DNA of 64,000 bases from Curtobacterium sp. MCBA15_012 (lineage in GTDB: Bacteria; Actinomycetota; Actinomycetes; Actinomycetales; Microbacteriaceae). The first letter of the stretch is position 1. Every line of letters begins with the position of its first letter. The stretch spans positions 2,418,001 through 2,482,000 of the forward strand of contig NZ_CP126267.1 in NCBI RefSeq assembly GCF_001864935.2. The letters run 5' to 3'. This document shows positions 26,013 to 34,577 of the stretch, piece by piece. The notes below the pieces were generated by a model. It worked only from the letters and a program-made list of their open reading frames with translations, had not been told where the DNA came from and searched no databases. The position numbers and the translations under genes are program-made.

Positions 26013-26060
26013 ACGCAGGTCGCGCCTCCCGTCCGACCGGACTGGAGGCGCGACCTGCGT
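26013..26060. terminator. 48-nt palindrome, bidirectional terminator
   Basis: Arms of 17 nt (26013-26029, 26044-26060) with a further GTCC/GGAC inner stem span 48 nt between the converging acs and ridA genes. In this copy the outer arm is ACGCAGGTCGCGCCTCC, joining the GGTCGCG motif and the CCTCCCGTCC core seen beside other family members. Confidence 0.7.
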
Positions 26061-26080
26061 GACGGGGCGGGGAACCGCCG

Positions 26081-26542
26081 TCAGTCGGTCAGTTCGACGA
26101 CGAGCTCGACCTCGACCGGTGCGTCCAGCGGCAGGACGGCGACGCCCACCGCGCTGCGCGCGTGGACGCCGGCCTCACCGAAGACGTCGCCGACCAGGGT
26201 GGACGCGCCGTTGGCGACCCCGGGCTGGCCGGTGAAGGAGGGGTCGGACGCCACGAACACGGTGACCTTGACGACCCGGGCGACCCGGTCGAGCGACCCG
26301 GCGACCGACTCGACGGCCGCGAGGGCGTTGAGCGCCGCGGTCCGCGCCTGCGCGGTCGCGGTCTCGGCGTCGACGTCGGCGCCGACCTTGCCCGTGACGG
26401 GGAGGGCTCCGTCCACGAACGGGAGCTGTCCCGCCGTGTACACGTGGTGCCCGGACACGACCGCCGGGACGTAGGCGGCGACGGGTGCCGCGACGGGCGG
26501 CAGCGTCAGGCCGAGCTCGGCCAGTCGGGCGGCGACGCTCAC
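26081..26542 (-). CDS. ridA: RidA family protein
   Basis: The 153-residue protein belongs to the RidA/YjgF fold that hydrolyses reactive enamine/imine intermediates from PLP enzymes. VSGHHVYTAGQLPFVDG, the conserved TAGQ start, and ARTAALNALAAVESVAG support this; it is of the longer type with GVAVLPLDAPVEVELVVEL at the end. The usual catalytic arginine of the archetype is not obvious (VARVVKVTVFVAS, SAVGVAVLP), so activity may differ. GTG 26542 overlaps the upstream 52-residue gene (GTGA), so both are translated together. Confidence 0.85.
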   Translation of the reverse strand: MSVAARLAELGLTLPPVAAPVAAYVPAVVSGHHVYTAGQLPFVDGALPVTGKVGADVDAETATAQARTAALNALAAVESVAGSLDRVARVVKVTVFVASDPSFTGQPGVANGASTLVGDVFGEAGVHARSAVGVAVLPLDAPVEVELVVELTD

Positions 26543-26697
26543 GCCTCGGCCCTCGGACGCTTGAGGTAGGCGACGAGCCCGCCCTCGGGGCCGGTGACGA
26601 CCTGGACCAGCTCCCAGCCCTCGTCCCCGAAGTTGTTGAGGATCGCGGTCGTGTTGTGGATGATCAGCGGCGTCGTGAGGTATTCCCAGCGCATCAT
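26539..26697 (-). CDS. DUF4177-like 52-residue protein
   Basis: A small gene of 52 codons starting MMRWEYLTTPLIIHNTTAIL, with NNFGDEGWELVQVV in the middle and ending AYLKRPRAEA. The WEY start, GxEGWELV core and closing LKRP match the DUF4177 pattern. The function of the domain is unknown. AAGGA lies 5 nt before the first ATG; a second ATG follows directly. It is coupled to ridA by GTGA overlap and divergent from a penicillin-binding protein. Confidence 0.78.
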   Translation of the reverse strand: MMRWEYLTTPLIIHNTTAILNNFGDEGWELVQVVTGPEGGLVAYLKRPRAEA

Positions 26698-26734
26698 GGA
26701 GATCCTTGCCAGCCTTCCGGTCGGGGGTGTCGTT

Positions 26735-26748
26735 TAGGCTGCATCCTA
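26735..26748. promoter_or_regulatory. Overlapping divergent -10 boxes
   Basis: On the plus strand TAGGCT (26735-26740) lies 7 nt before the PBP start codon. On the minus strand TAGGAT (26748-26743) would start the DUF4177-ridA message near 26736. The two -10 regions are only a few bases apart, so RNA polymerase cannot serve both at once. Confidence 0.5.
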
Positions 26749-29306
26749 TGTCTGCCCAGAAGACGTCTGCCTCGCGGACCAAGCCCGTCTCTGCGATCGG
26801 CGCCTTCATCGGCTTCGTCGGCTTCAGCGCGCTCGCCGGCCTGCTGGTGACCATCGGCGTCACGCCCGCGATCGCGGTCGCCGGGGTCACCACGACCTCC
26901 ACCATCGGCGTGTTCGAGTCGCTGCCGGAGTACATCGAGATCGGTGACCTGCCGCAGCGCAACGAGGTCCTGGCGTACTCGGGCGGCCAGTCCGTCCACC
27001 TGGCGACGGTCTACGACCAGAACCGCCAGGAGCTGCAGTTCGACCAGATCAGCGACCAGCTGAAGAACGCGGCCATCGACGGCGAGGACAAGCGCTTCTA
27101 CGACCACGGCGGCGTCGACATGACGTCCCTGGTCCGTGCCGGTGTCGGATCCCTCGCGGGCGGGCTCGGCGAGTCCGGCGGTGGCTCGACGCTCACGATG
27201 CAGCTCGTGCGCAACATCAAGATGCAGCAGGCCCTCGAGCTGCCCTCGCAGGAGGAGCGCCAGAAGGCCTACAACGACGCGGTCGAGCAGACCATCCCCC
27301 GCAAGCTCGAGGAGATGAAGCTCGCGATCGGCCTGGCGAAGAAGTACTCGCACAAGGAGATCCTCACCGGGTACCTCAACATCGCCTACTTCGGCGACCA
27401 GACCTACGGCGTGCAGGCCGCGGCGCAGCACTACTTCAACAAGAGCGCCACCGACCTCAGCCCCCAGGAGGCCGCGTCGATCCTCGCGATCGTGCAGTCG
27501 CCGAACACGCGCAACCTGTCCGACCCGAAGTACTACGACGCCAACGTCGCCCGTCGCGACGTGATCCTGAAGTCGATGTTCGCGCAGAAGCACCTGACGC
27601 AGGAGCAGTACGACCAGGCCATCGCCTCGAAGCCGGCCGACTACGTGCGCCTGACGCAGCCGAGCCAGGGCTGCCAGTCGGCCGCGGGCAACGGCTCGCA
27701 GTTCTTCTGCGACTACGCCGTCAAGGTCGTCAAGCAGATGTCCCAGCTCGGCGCGACCGAGAAGGACCGCGCGACCGCGTGGCGCAACGGCGGATTCACG
27801 GTGCAGACGACCCTGAACCTCGACCTCAACGGTCAGCAGAAGGACCTGCTCAACAAGTTCGACCCGAACACCGAGAGCCGCTTCAAGCTCGGTGGCGCCC
27901 TGAACTCGGTCGAGGCCTCGACCGGCCGGATCCTGACGATGGCGCAGAACAAGGACTACGACCAGTCCCTGCAGTCACCGCCGACCGCGACGTCGATCAA
28001 CTACAGCGTCGACAAGGAGTACGGCGGGTCGATCGGCTTCCAGGTCGGCTCGACCTACAAGGTCTTCACGCTGCTCGACTGGCTCAAGGCCGGTCACGGC
28101 CTCAACGAGTCCGTGAACGGGACGCCGCACAACACCTCGCGCTGGACGCAGTGTGGCGACACGATCTACTCCGCCTGGGCGCCGAAGAACGACTCCGCGG
28201 GTGAGAACGGCAACTTCACCGTCGCCCGCGCCACGGCGCTGTCGGTCAACGCGGCGTTCGCCTCGATGGCCGCGAAGCTCGACCTCTGCGACATCCGGCA
28301 GACCGCGCAGGACCTCGGGGTGCACTCGGCCGACGAGAAGACCGAGCTGAACGCCTACCCGTCGTCGATCCTCGGCACGAACAACATCGCGCCCCTGACC
28401 ATGGCGTCGGCGTACGCGACGATCGCGAACAACGGCACCTACTGCGCCCCGATCGCCATCGACAACGTGAAGAACGCCGAGGGCAAGGACCTCGGCGGTC
28501 AGCCGAAGCAGTGCAAGCAGGTGCTCGACCCGGGTGTCGCCGCATCGGCCGCGTTCGCCATGCGCGGGACGATCCAGTCCGGTACCGCGGTCGGCGCCCA
28601 GACCCCGGACGGCACGCAGCTGTTCGCGAAGACGGGCACCACCGACGACGCCGACCAGATCTGGCTCGTCGGCGCGAGCTCGAAGGTCGCGACCGCCTAC
28701 TGGCAGGGCAACACCGACGGTGGCAAGAACAACCTCCGCCACTACCTCCCGGGAGCCGGGTACGGCTCCTACGCGTCGCAGCGTGCCCACGTCTGGCAGC
28801 AGGCGATGATCCCGATCAACGCCATGTACGAGGCCGGGCCCTTCCCGACCCCGTCGCAGGCCGCCCTCCGCGGCAACAGCCAGAACGTCCCCGACGTGAC
28901 CGGCAAGACGGCCGACGAGGCCCGTTCGATCCTGGCCGGCGCCGGCTTCACCTACGTCGACGGTGGCGCGCAGCCGGGGTCCGGGACGCCCGGGACGGTG
29001 TCGAGCACCTCCCCCGGTGCCGGATCGCTGCTCTCGGCCGGTTCGTCGGTCACGGTGTACACGACGGACGGCTCGCAGGCGACCGTCCCCGACGTCGCGG
29101 GCAAGAGCCTCCGCGACGCGCAGGGCGCCCTGGGCGGTGCCGGGTTCACCTCGGTCGCCGTGTCGGACCAGTTCGCCGCCGGTGGCGCGGAGTGCACCGT
29201 CGCGGGGGTGAACCCCGGAGCCGGCACGAGCGCGGCGAAGTCCACGCCCGTGACGCTGCAGCTGTTCGGCGACAAGGACGGCAAGGCTCCGAAGGGCTGC
29301 CAGTGA
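26748..29306 (+). CDS. Class A penicillin-binding protein with two PASTA domains
   Basis: The 852-residue protein builds and cross-links peptidoglycan. After a membrane anchor (IGAFIGFVGFSALAGLLV) comes a GT51 transglycosylase with EDKRFYDHGGVD (Glu113) and a transpeptidase with STYK (Ser435), SVN and KTG (Lys628). Two C-terminal PASTA domains start at NVPDVTGKTADEAR and TVPDVAGKSLRDAQ; these bind muropeptides. ATG 26748 directly follows a TAGGCT box by 7 nt, so the message is probably leaderless. The stop overlaps the next gene's GTG (GTGA). Confidence 0.95.
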   Translation: MSAQKTSASRTKPVSAIGAFIGFVGFSALAGLLVTIGVTPAIAVAGVTTTSTIGVFESLPEYIEIGDLPQRNEVLAYSGGQSVHLATVYDQNRQELQFDQISDQLKNAAIDGEDKRFYDHGGVDMTSLVRAGVGSLAGGLGESGGGSTLTMQLVRNIKMQQALELPSQEERQKAYNDAVEQTIPRKLEEMKLAIGLAKKYSHKEILTGYLNIAYFGDQTYGVQAAAQHYFNKSATDLSPQEAASILAIVQSPNTRNLSDPKYYDANVARRDVILKSMFAQKHLTQEQYDQAIASKPADYVRLTQPSQGCQSAAGNGSQFFCDYAVKVVKQMSQLGATEKDRATAWRNGGFTVQTTLNLDLNGQQKDLLNKFDPNTESRFKLGGALNSVEASTGRILTMAQNKDYDQSLQSPPTATSINYSVDKEYGGSIGFQVGSTYKVFTLLDWLKAGHGLNESVNGTPHNTSRWTQCGDTIYSAWAPKNDSAGENGNFTVARATALSVNAAFASMAAKLDLCDIRQTAQDLGVHSADEKTELNAYPSSILGTNNIAPLTMASAYATIANNGTYCAPIAIDNVKNAEGKDLGGQPKQCKQVLDPGVAASAAFAMRGTIQSGTAVGAQTPDGTQLFAKTGTTDDADQIWLVGASSKVATAYWQGNTDGGKNNLRHYLPGAGYGSYASQRAHVWQQAMIPINAMYEAGPFPTPSQAALRGNSQNVPDVTGKTADEARSILAGAGFTYVDGGAQPGSGTPGTVSSTSPGAGSLLSAGSSVTVYTTDGSQATVPDVAGKSLRDAQGALGGAGFTSVAVSDQFAAGGAECTVAGVNPGAGTSAAKSTPVTLQLFGDKDGKAPKGCQ

Positions 29307-30259
29307 CCCGCGGTCGCGCGGCGCTCGGGATCATCGCAGCGGGCGCGACCATCGGAGCGGCGACGACGGCGTGGGGCACCCTCGTCGAGCGTCGCCGCTT
29401 CGGCATCCGGTGGGAGACCGTGCCCGTCCTCGCGCCGGGCTCCCGTGACGTCACGGTGCTGCACCTGTCCGACATCCACATGGCGCCCTGGCAGGCCGAC
29501 AAGCAGCAGTGGCTGCGCGACCTGAGCCTGGTGGAGCCCGACTTCGTCGTGAACACCGGCGACAACCTGGGCCACCCGACGGCCAACGCGGCGATCGAGT
29601 ACGCACTCGAGCCGTTCCGCGGCGTGCCGGGCGCCTTCGCGCACGGCTCGAACGACTTCTTCGGTCCGCAGCCCCGGAACCCGTTCAAGTACTTCACCGG
29701 GCCGAGTCGGCATCACTCAGGCGCCCGTCCGGTCGAGCTCGACGTCGACCGGCAGACGGCGTTCTTCGAGTCGCTCGGCTGGCTCGACGTCAACGACCAG
29801 GCGCACGCGATCGAACTCAAGGGCTCGCGCTTCGAGTTGTTCGGTACCTCGGACGCGCACCGCGGCTGGGACCGACTCGACCTGCTGCCGACCAACGTCG
29901 ACGAGATGCGCAGCACGGTCCCGTGGACCGAGGACGAGGACGGCCCCTCCCCCGTCGCCATCGGCATCACGCACGCGCCGTACCGCCGCGTGCTCGACGC
30001 GTTCGTCGACCAGGGTGCCGACGTCGTGTTCGCCGGGCACACCCACGGCGGCCAGGTCCAGGTGCCGGGCGTCGGGGCGCTCGTCACGAACTCCGACCTG
30101 CCCCGCCGGTACGTCAGCGGGCTGCACAAGTGGCAGCACCGGGCGCACTGGTCGTGGCTCGAGGTCTCTGCGGGCATCGGGACGTCGATCTACGCGCCCG
30201 TGCGGTTCTCGTGCCGCCCCGAGGCGGTCGTCGTGACCCTGACCGCGCGGACGGACTGA
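29303..30259 (+). CDS. Membrane-anchored metallophosphoesterase (YkuE-like)
   Basis: The 318-residue protein has an N-terminal membrane anchor (ALGIIAAGATIGAATTAW) and the calcineurin-like metal motifs LSDIHM, NTGDNLG, GSND and FAGHTHGGQ. The third motif has serine in place of the usual GNHD/E asparagine-histidine pattern (HGSNDFF), a variant seen in actinobacterial members. The active domain would face one side of the membrane; substrates of relatives include lipid and UDP-linked phosphates. The GTG start overlaps the PBP stop, so it may act in wall precursor turnover; that link is inference. Confidence 0.87.
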   Translation: MTRGRAALGIIAAGATIGAATTAWGTLVERRRFGIRWETVPVLAPGSRDVTVLHLSDIHMAPWQADKQQWLRDLSLVEPDFVVNTGDNLGHPTANAAIEYALEPFRGVPGAFAHGSNDFFGPQPRNPFKYFTGPSRHHSGARPVELDVDRQTAFFESLGWLDVNDQAHAIELKGSRFELFGTSDAHRGWDRLDLLPTNVDEMRSTVPWTEDEDGPSPVAIGITHAPYRRVLDAFVDQGADVVFAGHTHGGQVQVPGVGALVTNSDLPRRYVSGLHKWQHRAHWSWLEVSAGIGTSIYAPVRFSCRPEAVVVTLTARTD

Positions 30260-30360
30260 CGCGTCCGGACGACGCGCCCGGGCGTCACCGCGATGGTCGT
30301 GAGCACCCCCGATCATCCGGTAGACTTCTGGGGTTGCTCCGGTTCGGAGTGATCACACCG

Positions 30361-30435
<75 letters not shown>

Positions 30436-30454
30436 ACTGTGTTGAGACAGTACG

Positions 30455-30490
30455 CAAGAGGCCCTGGTTCTCCGGAACCAGGGCCTCTTG
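30455..30490 (+). terminator. Hairpin after tRNA-Pro
   Basis: A perfect 16-bp stem (30455-30470 and 30475-30490) closed by a TCCG loop stands 20 nt after the tRNA. There is no U-run, but position and stability suggest termination or 3'-end formation. Confidence 0.65.
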
Positions 30491-30494
30491 TCAT

Positions 30495-30539
30495 GTCCGG
30501 ACCTGTCGTGTCCGTACCTGTCGCGTCCGTACCTGTCGC
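30495..30539 (+). repeat. 15-nt tandem repeat, three copies
   Basis: GTCCGTACCTGTCGC occurs at 30510-30524 and 30525-30539, with a near-copy at 30495-30509 and a fragment afterwards. It is in the non-coding gap 30435-30835, which otherwise contains only the tRNA terminator and the large inverted repeat. Confidence 0.8.
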
Positions 30540-30630
30540 CCCTGTACCGAGAGCGCAGACGCCCGGCGGCGCGCCACCCGTGCGCGGTGCGCGGCGCTCG
30601 GTGCGCGCCTGCGTGGCGCGACCTGCTCCG

Positions 30631-30690
30631 GCACAACCGGAGGCACGTCGCGCCACGCGATCCCGTGGTGCGACGTGCCTCCGGTTGTGC
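30631..30690. repeat. 60-nt inverted repeat with 21-bp perfect arms
   Basis: The arms 30631-30651 and 30670-30690 are exact complements (GCACAACCGGAGGCACGTCG plus C). The 18-nt centre can add a few pairs. The element lies between the tRNA-Pro gene and the 3' end of the LLM oxidoreductase, so it may be that gene's terminator or a different palindrome family from the GACGGGAGGC one. Confidence 0.75.
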
Positions 30691-30835
30691 GCCGGCACCG
30701 CGCGGCACGAGGCGCTCCGGCGCGTCCCGGCACGTCCCCGCGCGTCCGGCCCACGGCCCGGGGCTCACGCCGAGACGGCAGCGCGGGCCGACGCCGCGAG
30801 GACCGCGCGCCGTCGCCCGCTCTCCCGCCGAGCAG

Positions 30836-31876
30836 CTACGCCGCGGCTATCCCCGCCGGCACGAGCCGCCCCTCGGCCTGCAGCGACGCCACGACGTCGA
30901 GCGCCTGGTGCCGGTAACGCGCCTGAGCGGCCCCAGGAGCGACGATCACACCATCCGCACCCGTGGACGCCACGAGCTCGTTGATCTTCGCCGCGACCTG
31001 GTCCCGCGAACCGTACGCCTGCCGCTCGGTGCGCGCGGCGATGAACCGACGCTCGAGGTCCGAGAACGTGTACGCGCGCGCCTCGTCCATCGACACCGGC
31101 TCTGGCTTCATCCCCTGGCGCATCCGGATGAACGAGATCATCCCGGGGGCGCTCTGCTCCTCGACGACCGCCGGGTCCTCGTCGGTGACGACCTGCACGC
31201 CGATGAGCGCGTTCGGGGTCTGCCGGAAGCGCGAGGGCCGGAACGAGTCGCGGTACAGCGCGAGCGCCGCCTCGGTGTTGTCCGACGCGAAGTGGTGCGC
31301 GAAAGCGAAGGAGACGCCGAGCGCTCCCGCCACCTGCGCGCTGTACCCGGAGGACCCGAGCAGCCAGAACTCGGGCACGTCGCCGTACCCGGGGACCGCC
31401 CGGATGCGCGACAGCGGGTTCTCGGCGTCCATCCCCGTGAAGAAGCCGATCAGGTCGGCGAGCTGCTGCGGGAAGTCGTCGACGTCGAGCCGGTCGGTGC
31501 GGCGCAGTGCCATCGCGGTCGCGCCGTCGGTGCCCGGGGCGCGCCCGATGCCGAGGTCGACGCGGTCCCCGTACAGGGCGCGCAGGGTCCCGAACTGCTC
31601 CGCGACGACGAGCGGCGCGTGGTTCGGCAGCATCACGCCGCCCGACCCGATGCGGATCCGGGAGGTCGCCGCACCGACGGCGCTCAGCAGCACCGCGGGC
31701 GCCGACGAGGTGATGCCCGGCATGCCGTGGTGCTCGGCGACCCAGATCCGCTCGTAGCCGAGCCGTTCGGCGTGCACCGCCGTGTCGATGGTGCCCTGCA
31801 GGGCCTCGGTGTTCGTCTGGCCGTACTCACGCGTGGCCAGGTCGAGGACGGACAGGTGCACGGTTGCGTCGCTCAT
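30836..31876 (-). CDS. LLM-class flavin-dependent oxidoreductase
   Basis: The 346-residue protein has the luciferase-like monooxygenase fold: an N-terminal [26 protein letters not shown], and [19 protein letters not shown] with [10 protein letters not shown], the MsnO8 subgroup pattern. It would use reduced FMN to oxidise an organic substrate that cannot be named. ATG 31876 is preferred over an upstream in-frame ATG because the family alignment begins there. A palindrome lies between this gene's start and tdk. Confidence 0.88.
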   Translation of the reverse strand: MSDATVHLSVLDLATREYGQTNTEALQGTIDTAVHAERLGYERIWVAEHHGMPGITSSAPAVLLSAVGAATSRIRIGSGGVMLPNHAPLVVAEQFGTLRALYGDRVDLGIGRAPGTDGATAMALRRTDRLDVDDFPQQLADLIGFFTGMDAENPLSRIRAVPGYGDVPEFWLLGSSGYSAQVAGALGVSFAFAHHFASDNTEAALALYRDSFRPSRFRQTPNALIGVQVVTDEDPAVVEEQSAPGMISFIRMRQGMKPEPVSMDEARAYTFSDLERRFIAARTERQAYGSRDQVAAKINELVASTGADGVIVAPGAAQARYRHQALDVVASLQAEGRLVPAGIAAA

Positions 31877-31960
31877 GCGGGAGGCAACCGCGGGCATCCG
31901 TCGGGCATTCCGGTCGGCTCGCCGACCGCCGTGCGCGCGGGGCCGTCCCGGCCCCGTTCC

Positions 31961-32002
31961 GGACGGGAGGCACGGGGCGGCGCCGACCCGCGCCTCCCGT
32001 CC
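31961..32002. terminator. 42-nt palindrome (GACGGGAGGC family)
   Basis: Arms GGACGGGAGGC (31961-31971) and complement (31992-32002) with partial inner pairing and a CGGCGCCG centre. It follows the tdk stop on the minus strand by about 75 nt and probably terminates the sensor operon before the LLM gene. Confidence 0.65.
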
Positions 32003-32075
32003 GACCGTGGCCCGACCACCCCGGTGGCCGGGCCCCGCAGGACCGGCCCGGACACGACGTGGTCAGCGTCCGGGG

Positions 32076-32711
32076 TCAGTGCCCGAGGTCGCCGTCCAGG
32101 CGGCCACCGGACTCGCTGAGGTAGCAGTTCGCGCAGAGCGACTCGTAGGTGACCCCGGCGCCGTCGATCGCCACCTGCGAGCCGTCGAAGACGAAGCGGC
32201 CGTCGACCTTCCGGGTGTTGAAGACGGCCTTCCGGCCGCAGCGGCAGATGGTCTTCAACTCCTCGAGCGAGTGGGCGACCTCGAGCAGGCGCGCGCTGCC
32301 GGGGAACGCCTCGGTGCGGAAGTCGGTCCGGATGCCGTACGCGAGGACCGGGATGCCGTCGAGCACGGCGATCCGGAGCAGGTCGTCGACCTGTCGCGGG
32401 GTGAGGAACTGGGCCTCGTCGACGAGCACGCAGCTCACCGGTCGGACCACGCCGTCGAGCCGGTCGGACTCCGGGTCGGTCGCCCCGGCGTCGGCCACCG
32501 CGGCGCGCACGTCGTCAGCGGCACCGAACACCAGGTCGACGGACCGCGTCACCCCGAGCCGGGACACGATCGCGCCGTCGGCCTTGGTGTCGACCGACGG
32601 CTTCGCGAGCAGCACGCGCTGCCCGCGTTCCTCGTAGTTGTAGGCGGCCTGCAGCAGCCCGGTGCTCTTGCCGCTGTTCATCGCCCCGTAGCGGAAGTAG
32701 AGCTTCGCCAC
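32076..32711 (-). CDS. tdk: Thymidine kinase
   Basis: The 211-residue type II thymidine kinase salvages thymidine. It has Walker A GAMNSGKS, the DEAQFLTPRQV Walker B/lid region and a zinc ribbon with CRCGRK and CANC. The GTG start shares a base with the TAG stop of the response regulator, so it depends on that gene for translation. This coupling to a regulator is unusual but may be only positional. Confidence 0.95.
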   Translation of the reverse strand: MAKLYFRYGAMNSGKSTGLLQAAYNYEERGQRVLLAKPSVDTKADGAIVSRLGVTRSVDLVFGAADDVRAAVADAGATDPESDRLDGVVRPVSCVLVDEAQFLTPRQVDDLLRIAVLDGIPVLAYGIRTDFRTEAFPGSARLLEVAHSLEELKTICRCGRKAVFNTRKVDGRFVFDGSQVAIDGAGVTYESLCANCYLSESGGRLDGDLGH

Positions 32712-33412
32712 TACGCGAGGAACCCGTCCTCGGCCGCCCGACGGATCAGGTCGGACTTCTTCGACGCCGGACGCCCGACCTTGCTGTACTTCTCGCGGAC
32801 GCGGCGCAGGTAGGTCTTCGCGGTCTCGTACTGCACGTTCATCTGCGCGGCGACCTCGTTCGTCGAGTAGCCCGAGACGTACAGCCGCAGGGCCTCTTCC
32901 TCGCCGTTGCTGAGCTTGGGCCGCTGGTGCGCGTTCGCCCCGGTGGGCAGCGGACGCCAGTCGCGCTGCGGCGGGGTCTCGCGGGAGACGCCCATGACCT
33001 CGCGGGCGATGTCCATCACCTCGCGCATCGGCAGCGACTTCGACAGGAACGCCGCCGCTCCGGCCGCGAGGGCACGGTCGCGGGACTCACGGCTGTCGAC
33101 GCTCGACAGGACGATCACCTTCGCGCCCGCCGCACGGCAGGTGCGGACGCGCGCCTCGATCGACACGGGTTCCTTGAGCTGGAAGTCGAGGAAGACCAGG
33201 TCGGTCGGGAAGTTCTCGCTGTGCACCATCTCGAGCCACGTGTGCGCGGTGAGGGCCAGGTCGAAGTCGAAGGCGTTCACGGCGATCCAGCTCGAGAGGC
33301 TGTCGAGCAGCACCTCGTGGTCGTCGAGGATCGCCAGCCGCACGCGTCGGGTTCCGGGCTGCGGGAGCGGGGGCACGCCCTCCGAGGTCCGGGTCGGGTC
33401 AGTGCTGGTCAT
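32711..33412 (-). CDS. LuxR-type response regulator
   Basis: The 233-residue protein has a receiver domain, with LAILDDHEVLLDSL at the start, the phospho-accepting Asp76 in LVFLDFQ and a conserved Lys in AAFLSKSLP. A proline-rich linker leads to a helix-turn-helix: LSNGEEEALRLYVSGYSTNEVAAQM and YETAKTYLRRVREKYSKVGR. It overlaps the membrane protein upstream by 14 nt and tdk by one base. The receiver lies with a histidine kinase in the same operon and should be its target; the regulon is unknown. Confidence 0.88.
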   Translation of the reverse strand: MTSTDPTRTSEGVPPLPQPGTRRVRLAILDDHEVLLDSLSSWIAVNAFDFDLALTAHTWLEMVHSENFPTDLVFLDFQLKEPVSIEARVRTCRAAGAKVIVLSSVDSRESRDRALAAGAAAFLSKSLPMREVMDIAREVMGVSRETPPQRDWRPLPTGANAHQRPKLSNGEEEALRLYVSGYSTNEVAAQMNVQYETAKTYLRRVREKYSKVGRPASKKSDLIRRAAEDGFLA

Positions 33413-34577
33413 AGGAGAACCTTAGTGCGAGGGACGACGGGCGGACCGCGACGTCGAGGTCGGGGAAGGTCACGCGGAGGACCGCGAAGTAGGGGTCGAA
33501 GGTGCGGTGGATGCCGACGTCGGAGTCGTCGACGGTCAGGTCGATGGAGACGGCGACGCGCGCGGGCACGCCGTCGAGCGTGGGGGTGCGGCGGACGGTC
33601 GCGTGGAAGCCCGCGGGGTCGACGTGTTCGTCGTCGAACGCGGCACGCAGGAAGGTGCGGACGACCGTGCGCTGGTCGGCGTCGAGCGTGGCGATGAGGC
33701 CCTCCGGGTCGTCGACGGCCGTGGTGCTCCCGCCGTCGACCGCGACCGCGTGCTCGAACCAGGTCCGGTCCGCGTCGGCGACCATGCCGCGTCGGATGCC
33801 GTCCGCGATCGCCCGTGCCCGCGCCCGGTCGGCGTCGGTGATCACCTCGCGGTCGCGGAGCTCGGCGAAGAACGGGGCCACGTCGCGGGCGAGGACGTTC
33901 GATCGCTCCTGCTGCACACTGGCCGCGATGCCGTCCCGCTCGGCGCGCGCCACCGAGTACGAACCCGCACGGATCTGCACCCGCTCGGCGAGGCCGGCGA
34001 ACGTCCAGGCGAACACGACCGACGCACCGGTGAGCACGAGCGTCGGAGCCGCCGCCAGGAACGCTGCGACCGAGACGGGTGTGGCGTGCGGGAAGACCGA
34101 GGCGGCGACACCCCACGCGACCCCGTCGACGACGGCGAGGACCACTCCCCCGACGGCGAGGTCGCGCCACGGACGGTACGGAGCGGTCATGACGATGCCG
34201 GTCGCGGTGAGCAGGCACATGAAGTCGTTGAGGGCGTTCCGGTCCGGCCCCCACTGCGCGGCCACGCTGGTCGCCGCGGCCGCGGCGAGGAGGGCGACGT
34301 GCAGGGCGAACGCCCACCGCGGGAACGGGGCCCGGAACGGCGAGGACGCCACGACCACCACGACCCCCGACGCGGCGAGGAGGAGGACGGTCACCGCGCT
34401 GAGGGTCGGGCTCCCGACCACGTCGCGGTCGAACACCGAGACGAGCAGCGCCCAGAGCACCGCACCGGCACCGAGCACGACGGCGAGCGGTCGCGACCCC
34501 ATCGCACCGAGTGGGTCGTACTGCTGGGCGGTCCGGTCACCGCGGGCGTGCAGACGAGTCGTGTCGACGCGGCTCAC
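33399..34577 (-). CDS. Multi-helix membrane protein with degenerate kinase-like C terminus
   Basis: The 392-residue protein starts at a GTG overlapping the kinase stop (GTGA). Residues about 28-210 form six or more membrane helices. The cytoplasmic part contains RAGSYSVARAERDGIAASVQQERSNVLARDVAPFF, here described by its ends RAGSYSV and DVAPFFAELRD: it resembles the dimerisation helices of the partner kinase but lacks its phospho-accepting HD motif, and no N- or G-box for ATP is visible. I do not recognise a named family. Position between kinase and regulator suggests a co-sensor or modulator of signalling. Confidence 0.7.
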   Translation of the reverse strand: MSRVDTTRLHARGDRTAQQYDPLGAMGSRPLAVVLGAGAVLWALLVSVFDRDVVGSPTLSAVTVLLLAASGVVVVVASSPFRAPFPRWAFALHVALLAAAAATSVAAQWGPDRNALNDFMCLLTATGIVMTAPYRPWRDLAVGGVVLAVVDGVAWGVAASVFPHATPVSVAAFLAAAPTLVLTGASVVFAWTFAGLAERVQIRAGSYSVARAERDGIAASVQQERSNVLARDVAPFFAELRDREVITDADRARARAIADGIRRGMVADADRTWFEHAVAVDGGSTTAVDDPEGLIATLDADQRTVVRTFLRAAFDDEHVDPAGFHATVRRTPTLDGVPARVAVSIDLTVDDSDVGIHRTFDPYFAVLRVTFPDLDVAVRPSSLALRFSYDQH

